A program made the translations under genes and the position numbers. Positions 1-4,428 of a DNA stretch of 5,177 bases are shown here, piece by piece. The DNA lies in the NCBI GenBank assembly GCA_902803695.1, contig CADCQX010000193.1, positions 1 to 5,177 of the forward strand, read 5' to 3'. Numbering within the stretch: position 1 is the stretch's first letter; every line of letters begins with the position of its first letter. A model generated the notes under the pieces. That model ran no database searches. It was not told the DNA's origin and saw nothing but the letters and a program-made list of their open reading frames with translations. Source of the DNA: Oscillospiraceae bacterium. GTDB taxonomy: Bacteria > Bacillota > Clostridia > Saccharofermentanales > Saccharofermentanaceae.

Positions 1-198
1 ATCGTTATGATCGTCGGTGAAGCAATGGCTAATTCAGTCGGTATCATGGCAAGAGCTGCATCCGCGCTGAGTAATGCGGGCATCAACCTCCGTATCGTAA
101 ACCAGGGTGCATCTGAGATCTCAATGATGTTCGGTGTATCCGAAGCTTACTGTTCATATGCTGTAAGAGCTCTTTATAAGGAACTCTTCAAAGTCTGA
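1..198 (+). CDS. lysC: Aspartate kinase, C-terminal fragment (ACT domain)
   Basis: This is the last 65 residues of a gene whose start lies before the window; the frame is open from base 1 to the TGA at 196-198. Aspartate kinase phosphorylates L-aspartate in the cytoplasm, the first step toward lysine, threonine and methionine. The fragment shows the second ACT regulatory domain: VGEAMANSVGIMARAASAL, then NAGINLRIVNQGASEIS, and the ending AVRALYKELF. These are the hallmark segments of this domain in monofunctional aspartate kinases. The NQGASEIS stretch is typical of the region that helps form the amino-acid effector site and dimer interface in the family. The catalytic domain is outside the window, so which amino acid inhibits the enzyme cannot be read. 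The next gene starts 13 bases downstream, which suggests co-transcription. The family call is firm; the symbol is less so because several aspartate kinase paralogues exist in Firmicutes. Confidence 0.88.
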   Translation: MVMIVGEAMANSVGIMARAASALSNAGINLRIVNQGASEISMMFGVSEAYCSYAVRALYKELFKV

Positions 199-211
199 TC
201 GGAGTTAGTTA

Positions 212-712
212 ATGCCAAATATCTTCAAAGCAATGGTCCCAAGCGCCGTTTATAAGGTGTTTTCAGATATTCCTTTCGATTCTCTTATCGAAAAAGGGAA
301 GAATTGCATACTTTTGGACTATGACAACACTTTAGGTCCGGACAGGACTTGGGAACCGACAGATTTCAGCAGAGGGATCGTTGATGATCTGAAAAAACGC
401 GGATTCCGTCTGGTTCTGGTATCCAATGCCAAGTCAGCCAGATCCTCAAATATAGCATCCCTTTTGGATATCCCTTGCGTCACTTGTGCTCACAAACCTC
501 GTACTGACGGTGTCTTGAGAGCTCTGGAACTTATGAAGGCAACTAAGGAAGAATCCGTGATGATCGGAGATCAGATCTTTACCGATGTAATGGCCGGAAA
601 CCTTGCGGGAGTAACATCCATCCTTGTTGAACAGTATGAGAAAAAAGAGGTCTGGTACGTTAAGATAAAGCGTCCGTTTGAGAAATTGGTTCGTAAAATA
701 GGCGGTTTTTAG
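212..712 (+). CDS. yqeG: YqeG family HAD IIIA-type phosphatase (Gep4-like)
   Basis: A 166-residue cytoplasmic HAD-superfamily phosphatase of the YqeG family, close to the usual family length. HAD motif I is DYDNTL at residues 36-41, with D36 the expected nucleophile and D38 the general acid/base. Motif II is the serine of VSNAK near residue 71. The motif III lysine is K95 in AHKPRTDG. Motif IV is IGDQIFTDV at 118-126, with D120 and D125 as Mg ligands. There is no cap domain insertion, as expected for this type. Eukaryotic relatives of the family (yeast Gep4, plant PGPP1) dephosphorylate phosphatidylglycerophosphate. A similar role here is inference, supported weakly by the basic, aromatic C-terminal tail (VWYVKIKRPFEKLVRKIGGF), which could touch the membrane surface. 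The start is fixed by GGAG at 201-204, seven bases before the ATG. The gene lies 13 bases after the aspartate kinase gene and 87 bases before efp. Confidence 0.9.
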   Translation: MPNIFKAMVPSAVYKVFSDIPFDSLIEKGKNCILLDYDNTLGPDRTWEPTDFSRGIVDDLKKRGFRLVLVSNAKSARSSNIASLLDIPCVTCAHKPRTDGVLRALELMKATKEESVMIGDQIFTDVMAGNLAGVTSILVEQYEKKEVWYVKIKRPFEKLVRKIGGF

Positions 713-719
713 AAAATAC

Positions 720-748
720 TTGAAGAATATTACAAGGTCAAGTAAAAT
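720..748 (+). promoter_or_regulatory. Predicted sigma-A promoter for efp and downstream genes
   Basis: A -35 element TTGAAG (720-725, 4 of 6 matches to TTGACA) and a -10 element TAAAAT (743-748, 5 of 6 matches to TATAAT) are separated by exactly 17 bases. The surrounding sequence is AT-rich. Transcription would begin near 755, giving an efp leader of about 45 bases. This is the only intergenic gap over 40 bases in the window, and it sits between the lysC-yqeG pair and the efp-to-ispA run, where an operon promoter would be expected. An inverted repeat CTTGA (719-723) / TCAAG (738-742) lies across the -35 element and spacer. The call rests on consensus matching and position only. Confidence 0.55.
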
Positions 749-786
749 AAAATATCGTGAATAAATGCGGTCTTCGCAATTTTAAT

Positions 787-792
787 AAGGAG
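787..792 (+). promoter_or_regulatory. Strong ribosome binding site of efp
   Basis: AAGGAG is followed by a seven-base AT-rich spacer (TTTATTT) to the ATG at 800. This is near-ideal spacing for a Firmicute Shine-Dalgarno site and fixes the EF-P start. The strength fits a gene for an abundant translation factor. Confidence 0.8.
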
Positions 793-799
793 TTTATTT

Positions 800-1357
800 A
801 TGATTAGTGCAGGTGATTTTAGAAATAACATGTGTTTTGAGATGGACGGTCAGGTTTACCAGGTCGTAGAATTCCAGCATGTTAAGCCGGGTAAAGGCGC
901 AGCATTCGTAAGAACAAAGTACAAGAACGTTAAGACAGGTTCTGTAGTTGAAAGATCCTTTAACCCAAACGAGAAGTTTGAGCAGGCTCAGCTTGACAGA
1001 AGAGATATGCAGTATATCTATTCTGACGGTGACCTCTATTACTTTATGGATCAGGATACATATGAGCAGGAGCCTATCCACGCTGAGTCTATCGGTGATT
1101 CCATCAAGTTCCTTAAGGAAGAGATGATCTGTAAGGTTCTTTCTTACAAGGGTGAAGTATTCCAGGTTGAGCTTCCTATCACTGTTGAGCTCAAGATCAC
1201 TGAGTGTGAGCCAGGTGTTAAGGGTGATACAACAAACAACGCAACAAAGTATGCTACACTTGAGACAGGTGCTGTTGTTAAGGTTCCTCTCTTCGTTAAC
1301 CAGGATGAGATGATCCGTGTTGACACAAGAACAGGTGAATACTTGGAGCGTGCTTAA
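800..1357 (+). CDS. efp: Translation elongation factor P (EF-P)
   Basis: EF-P binds between the ribosomal P and E sites and restarts ribosomes stalled on consecutive prolines. The protein is 185 residues, the standard bacterial length, and appears complete. Domain I (about 1-64) begins MISAGDFRNN and carries the loop HVKPGKGAAFVRTK at 27-40. The exposed loop-tip lysine is K32 in G31-K32-G33, the position that is post-translationally modified in Bacillus EF-P (5-aminopentanol) and, at the equivalent site, in E. coli (beta-lysyl). Domain II follows (MQYIYSDGDLYYFMD, then the segment around ELPITVELK). Domain III contains the signature EPGVKGDTTNNATKYATLETG and ends VDTRTGEYLERA. No modification enzyme gene is visible in the window. 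Lysine codons are strongly biased: 13 AAG and one AAA, the AAA being codon 32. The gene ends in tandem in-frame stops TAA TAG (1355-1360). It follows a predicted promoter and precedes the asp23 gene by 37 bases. Confidence 0.98.
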   Translation: MISAGDFRNNMCFEMDGQVYQVVEFQHVKPGKGAAFVRTKYKNVKTGSVVERSFNPNEKFEQAQLDRRDMQYIYSDGDLYYFMDQDTYEQEPIHAESIGDSIKFLKEEMICKVLSYKGEVFQVELPITVELKITECEPGVKGDTTNNATKYATLETGAVVKVPLFVNQDEMIRVDTRTGEYLERA

Positions 1358-1394
1358 TAGCGCATTTTAATATAATCGAGAGAAGGTAAAGCAT

Positions 1395-1781
1395 ATGGTT
1401 GAAGGTGCAAATCCTGAATCAATTAAGGGCGATCGTTCGATGTCCCAAGGGTTTGTGGCTCAATATGCCGCCGAGGCCGCACTTCAGATTGACGGTGTGG
1501 CTTCTCTTGCACCTTCTTTTGGTGTTGCTTTAAAAGAAATAGCAGGAGTAGTACACGAAGGCAAAGGAGTTAAAGTCGAGTTCTATGAGAACGACGATGG
1601 CTTGGTTGCAATAACTGTCTATCCTGTTGTTTATTATGGTAAAATTATTCCTGAAGTTGCTTGGTCTATTCAGGAGAAAGTCAAGGCTGATGTTGAGCGC
1701 TTCACGGGTCTTGTAGTTGTGACTGTTGATGTCCATGTTTGTGGCGTCGTTGCTCGCGAAGAAGAGCCTGCTAAAACTTAA
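1395..1781 (+). CDS. Asp23/Gls24 family envelope stress response protein
   Basis: A 128-residue soluble protein of the Asp23/Gls24 family (alkaline shock protein 23 of Staphylococcus, YqhY/YloU of Bacillus). These are abundant proteins held at the membrane and linked to cell-envelope homeostasis; their molecular activity is not known. The core starts at QGFVAQYAAEAALQIDGVASLAP (residues 18-40), the usual family opening. It continues through a beta-rich section KGVKVEFYENDDGLVAITVYPVVYYG and ends with the helix-strand unit IPEVAWSIQEKVKADVER plus FTGLVVVTVDVHVCGV. There is no signal peptide or membrane helix. The start at 1395 is supported by GAGAGAAGG ending at 1386, eight bases upstream. A second ATG at 1440 (residue 16) with AAGGG at 1425-1429 is a weaker alternative that would remove a hydrophilic tail. 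The next gene encodes the likely membrane anchor AmaP. Position near nusB resembles yqhY, but no acc genes are adjacent, so I give no symbol. Confidence 0.93.
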   Translation: MVEGANPESIKGDRSMSQGFVAQYAAEAALQIDGVASLAPSFGVALKEIAGVVHEGKGVKVEFYENDDGLVAITVYPVVYYGKIIPEVAWSIQEKVKADVERFTGLVVVTVDVHVCGVVAREEEPAKT

Positions 1782-1795
1782 GGGGGAAAGGCTAT

Positions 1796-2347
1796 ATGAA
1801 TCGTCTTGTACGTTTTCTGTTATTTCTGTATTCAGTTTTACTTGCCTTGATATCCATGGTGCTTTTGTATGCTTTGGTTGATGATGGTGTCTTTACTGAT
1901 ATTTTGTCACCTCTTTCAACTATAGTTACCAACAAAGGTACCAAATATATTTATTTCGCTGTTTTAATGGTTATTTTGATCGCGTCTGTTTACACGATCA
2001 CATATAGTATCCTTTCAGGTCGTCTCGGAAAGACCAGAGTACGTAAGACAGATATCGGTGTTGTTGATATCGGAGCAGATGCGATCGAGAGTATCGCTCT
2101 CAACTCAGCTAAATCCGCTCAGGTCGGCATCAAGAGCGCCAGAGTTCATGTATCATCCGCTAAGAATGATGCTATCAAGGTTATCTTGAGTGCTGTTTTG
2201 TACTCCAATGTTGAGATCCCGTCTTCTATGGCTAAGGTTCAGGAGAAGGTTAAGAAGGATATCGAGCGTTATACCGGTATCGTTGTTGATTCGGTTACAG
2301 TCAAAGTCAGCAAGGTAGAACCTGTTGTTGCTAAGGTTGACAAATAA
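1796..2347 (+). CDS. amaP: Alkaline shock response membrane anchor protein AmaP
   Basis: A 183-residue membrane protein. Two hydrophobic helices are visible, about residues 7-28 (FLLFLYSVLLALISMVLLYA) and 51-73 (YIYFAVLMVILIASVYTITY and onward), joined by a loop of roughly 20 residues. A basic segment follows (GRLGKTRVRK, 75-84), which by the positive-inside rule places the C-terminus in the cytoplasm. The remaining 100 residues form an Asp23-like domain: IGADAIESIALNSAKSAQVG, a beta-rich part, and the closing unit IPSSMAKVQEKVKKDIER plus YTGIVVDSVTVKVSKVE, clearly related to the end of the preceding Asp23 protein. In Staphylococcus AmaP tethers Asp23 to the membrane; the same role is inferred here from architecture and adjacency. 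The ATG is preceded by AGGGGG at 1781-1786, which overlaps the asp23 stop codon, nine bases before the start. Only 14 bases separate it from asp23, and two bases separate it from the next gene. Confidence 0.88.
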   Translation: MNRLVRFLLFLYSVLLALISMVLLYALVDDGVFTDILSPLSTIVTNKGTKYIYFAVLMVILIASVYTITYSILSGRLGKTRVRKTDIGVVDIGADAIESIALNSAKSAQVGIKSARVHVSSAKNDAIKVILSAVLYSNVEIPSSMAKVQEKVKKDIERYTGIVVDSVTVKVSKVEPVVAKVDK

Positions 2348-2349
2348 TT

Positions 2350-2586
2350 ATGGAACAGTTAATTTCTAAGATCCTTGAGAAGATAACAAACACAAAGCCG
2401 GGCTTCGTTTGTGCCGCTGGTTTCTTTGTTGTTGCGATTCTTCTTTGTATATTTGGTTTTTGGAAAACATTATTTATCATTACATTTACATTGGTTGGAT
2501 TCTTTGTTGGAGCATTTGCTTTCAGTGATTTCAGTAAGTTCAAGAAGTTACTTGACAGGATCCTTCCTCCAGGGAGGTTCAGATGA
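2350..2586 (+). CDS. DUF2273 small two-helix membrane protein
   Basis: A 78-residue protein with two closely spaced membrane helices, about residues 18-36 (GFVCAAGFFVVAILLCIFG) and 39-58 (KTLFIITFTLVGFFVGAFAF). They are joined by the short turn GFWKT. This hairpin, with FGFWKTLF at the centre, is the signature of DUF2273, a family regularly encoded beside Asp23 and AmaP genes. Both termini carry lysines (SKILEKITNTK; FSKFKKLLDR), so both ends probably face the cytoplasm. The function is unknown; a part in the Asp23 membrane complex is inferred from context. The ATG is only two bases past the amaP stop, and the best upstream purine run is AAGG at 2333-2336, 13 bases away. Translation therefore probably depends on coupling to amaP. 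Its stop overlaps the nusB start in an ATGA. A longer-looking reading frame from 2411 is an out-of-frame shadow. Confidence 0.82.
   Translation: MEQLISKILEKITNTKPGFVCAAGFFVVAILLCIFGFWKTLFIITFTLVGFFVGAFAFSDFSKFKKLLDRILPPGRFR
2566..2577 (+). promoter_or_regulatory. nusB ribosome binding site within a small potential hairpin
   Basis: AGGGAGG at 2571-2577 is a strong Shine-Dalgarno sequence five bases before the nusB ATG at 2583. CCTC at 2566-2569 can pair with GAGG at 2574-2577 around a CAGG loop, so a four-pair GC-rich hairpin could cover it. A ribosome finishing the DUF2273 gene would open this structure. The binding site is well supported; the hairpin as a regulator is inference. Confidence 0.6.
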
Positions 2587-2981
2587 GCAGGATCGAGACA
2601 AGAGAATCTGCTGTAATTTTTGTTTATCAGTCTACATTTAAAGATATTTCCTACGAGGAGCAGCTTGATCAGTACATTGCTCTGAATGAGGAACTTCTTG
2701 ATGATATAGAGTACTTTAAGACGGTTACTTCCGGCGTCATCGAGAAGAAGGAGGAACTTGATAAAAAGATCTCCAAGTTCCTTAAGAATTGGACCATCAA
2801 CAGACTTCCTAGGATGGATGTAGCGATTCTTGAAGTAGCATGCTACGAGATCCTCTATGTAGATGAGATCCCTACAAGTGTTGCCATCAATGAAGCTGTT
2901 AAGCTCTCGAAAAAGTACGGTACACCTGATTCAGCTTCTTATGTAAACGGTGTGCTTTCTTCCTTTGAAAAGAGCCTTTGA
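2583..2981 (+). CDS. nusB: Transcription antitermination factor NusB
   Basis: NusB binds the boxA element of nascent rRNA together with NusE (ribosomal protein S10) and supports antitermination and rRNA maturation. The protein is 132 residues, normal for the family and all-helical. The N-terminal arginine-rich segment MSRIETRESAVIFVYQ matches the family opening and contributes to RNA binding. The conserved C-terminal half reads WTINRLPRMDVAILEVACYE (70-89), then DEIPTSVAINEAVKLSKKYG (94-113) and the ending SYVNGVLSSF (119-128). The start overlaps the DUF2273 stop by four bases (ATGA, 2583-2586) behind AGGGAGG. In many Firmicutes nusB is followed by folD and then xseA-xseB; here xseA begins three bases after the stop and folD is not in between. 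Confidence 0.96.
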   Translation: MSRIETRESAVIFVYQSTFKDISYEEQLDQYIALNEELLDDIEYFKTVTSGVIEKKEELDKKISKFLKNWTINRLPRMDVAILEVACYEILYVDEIPTSVAINEAVKLSKKYGTPDSASYVNGVLSSFEKSL

Positions 2982-2984
2982 TCT

Positions 2985-4205
2985 ATGTATGGTTTTGCTT
3001 CGGTAACTGAATTTGTAAAATACGTTCAAACTGTCTTCGATAATGATGACAAGATTTCCAACATGTCCGTTAAAGGCGAGATATCCGGTTTTAAGAGATA
3101 CGCCAATAGCGGACATTGTTATTTCTCTCTGAAAGATAAGGACAGTACTGTAAGCTGCGTAATGTATAACTGGTATGCCAATAATCTGGGCTTTATGCCT
3201 GAGGACGGTATGCTCGTTAATGTTGTTGGTAATGCAGGAATATATAACCAGAACGGTCGTTTTCAGATCTACTGTACTCATATGAGTAAGATCGGCAAAG
3301 GTGACCTGAGGGAAAATTATAAACTTCTTTTCAAAAAACTTGGTGATGAGGGTCTTTTCGATCCTTCACATAAAAAGAGTATTCCTGTTATGCCGAAAAA
3401 GATCGGTGTTATTTCATCAGGGTCCGGAGCGGTCATACACGATATCATTAGGACTTTGAAAAGGAGAAATCCGTTCTTTGATCTGACATTATATCCTTCT
3501 GCAGTTCAGGGTGACGGCGCTCCAAAAGAGCTTATCGCAGGACTTGATTATTTTGAATCATGTGTGGACAGGCCGGATGTAGTTATCATCGCCAGAGGCG
3601 GAGGTTCATTTGAGGACCTGTTCTGTTTTAACGACGAAGGCCTTGCAAGAAGGATATATGATTTCTCGATACCGATAATCTCAGGTGTCGGACATGAAGT
3701 TGATTACACCATATGTGATTATGTTTCTGACTTAAGAGTTCCTACTCCGACCGCAGCTGCTGAAGTGGTTCTTCCGAAGTATGAAGATCTTTCTTACAGA
3801 TTGATGCTTCTTGATAATGATCTTTATAATTCCGTTCAGGGATATCTTGATTCTCAGAAGAAAAGACTCGATGCATTACGTAATCATAAAGCTTTGTCGG
3901 GACCTGAATATCAGCTTCAAAATGAGATGAAGAGAGTCAAGGACCTTTTCGAGAAGCTTAATTATCTTGAGACAACAAGGATAGACAGGGAAAAAGCTTC
4001 CTTGTTGTACAATATGGACAGAATAGAACTTATGAGTCCGCTTAATGTTTTGAAAAGAGGTTATTCCATTACCTTTGATGATAAGGGTAAGACCCTAAGG
4101 TCTGATAAGGTTAAGGCCGGAGATAAGATCAGGATCAAGACTTCGGGTGCTGATATTGATGCTACCGTTGATCTTGTTACGTTGAAAGGAGAATCCGATG
4201 GATAA
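2985..4205 (+). CDS. xseA: Exodeoxyribonuclease VII large subunit
   Basis: The catalytic subunit of exonuclease VII, which with several XseB subunits degrades single-stranded DNA from both ends and takes part in repair. The N-terminal OB-fold (about 1-103) contains SVKGEISGFKR (28-38) and SGHCYFSLKD (42-51) and should bind single-stranded DNA. The catalytic domain begins LGDEGLFDPSHKK (119-131) and continues with IGVISSGSGAVIHDI (140-154) and LKRRNP (158-163). It also holds ARGGGSFEDLFCFNDEGLAR (203-222) and SGVGHEVDYT (233-242) followed by DLRVPTPTAAAE (249-260). A helical, coiled-coil-prone section (about 265-345) should carry XseB. The C-terminus has SPLNVLKRGYSI (351-362) and a small beta segment. 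At 406 residues it is shorter than E. coli or Bacillus XseA (about 450), mainly in the helical section. No clear Shine-Dalgarno site precedes the ATG, which lies three bases after the nusB stop, so translation is probably coupled. Confidence 0.96.
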   Translation: MYGFASVTEFVKYVQTVFDNDDKISNMSVKGEISGFKRYANSGHCYFSLKDKDSTVSCVMYNWYANNLGFMPEDGMLVNVVGNAGIYNQNGRFQIYCTHMSKIGKGDLRENYKLLFKKLGDEGLFDPSHKKSIPVMPKKIGVISSGSGAVIHDIIRTLKRRNPFFDLTLYPSAVQGDGAPKELIAGLDYFESCVDRPDVVIIARGGGSFEDLFCFNDEGLARRIYDFSIPIISGVGHEVDYTICDYVSDLRVPTPTAAAEVVLPKYEDLSYRLMLLDNDLYNSVQGYLDSQKKRLDALRNHKALSGPEYQLQNEMKRVKDLFEKLNYLETTRIDREKASLLYNMDRIELMSPLNVLKRGYSITFDDKGKTLRSDKVKAGDKIRIKTSGADIDATVDLVTLKGESDG

Positions 4206-4425
4206 AGAATTCGTTTATGAGGATGCTATCAAAGAGCTTGAGCAGATCGTTGCCAAGTTGAGCGAAGGCAAGGTAAGCCTTGATGAATCTTTGAAATTAT
4301 ATACTCGCGGAGTCGAACTTTCGAACCTCTGCCAGAAGAGGCTGACCGAAATTGAACAAAAAATCTCTATCGTAAATAAAGATGGAAGTGTATCATTATT
4401 ACAGATAGAGAACGAGGAGGAATAA
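4198..4425 (+). CDS. xseB: Exodeoxyribonuclease VII small subunit
   Basis: A 75-residue helical-hairpin protein, usual length for XseB, several copies of which wrap the helical section of XseA and are needed for exonuclease VII activity. The family signature is continuous: FVYEDAIKELEQIVAKL (5-21), the turn SEGKVSLDESLKLYTRGVEL (22-41), then CQKRLTEIEQKI (45-56). The C-terminal tail is acidic (ENEEE). The start is set by AAAGGAG at 4185-4191, six bases before the ATG. The gene overlaps the end of xseA by eight bases in another frame, which favours coupled production of the two subunits. The ispA gene starts three bases after its stop. Confidence 0.96.
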   Translation: MDKEFVYEDAIKELEQIVAKLSEGKVSLDESLKLYTRGVELSNLCQKRLTEIEQKISIVNKDGSVSLLQIENEEE

Positions 4426-4428
4426 TAT

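Noticed and set aside
766..786. Hairpin followed by TTTT before efp as a terminator for yqeG
   Set aside because: The stem is only four continuous pairs, the T run is short and broken, and it lies downstream of the predicted efp promoter, where a terminator would cut off efp.
794..1081. Open reading frame on the minus strand across efp
   Set aside because: It lies entirely against the EF-P gene, has no recognisable domain, and EF-P is unmistakable on the other strand.
1371..1376. Perfect TATAAT in the efp-asp23 gap, a possible promoter for asp23
   Set aside because: The nearest -35-like sequence (TTGGAG, 1343-1348) is 22 bases away, there is no extended -10 TG, and a start about seven bases downstream would fall inside the ribosome binding site at 1381-1386. 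It is more likely AT-rich chance.
2557..2564. AGGATCCT palindrome near the end of the DUF2273 gene
   Set aside because: An eight-base palindrome within coding sequence is expected by chance at this length and has no loop for a hairpin.
2411..2641. Out-of-frame + strand reading frame over the DUF2273 gene and nusB start
   Set aside because: It overlaps two supported genes in a different frame, and its protein has no recognisable family; the hydrophobic look comes from the T-rich codons of the membrane helices.
2931..3281. Open reading frame on the minus strand across the nusB-xseA junction
   Set aside because: It opposes two well-conserved genes and shows no family motif or ribosome binding site I can support.
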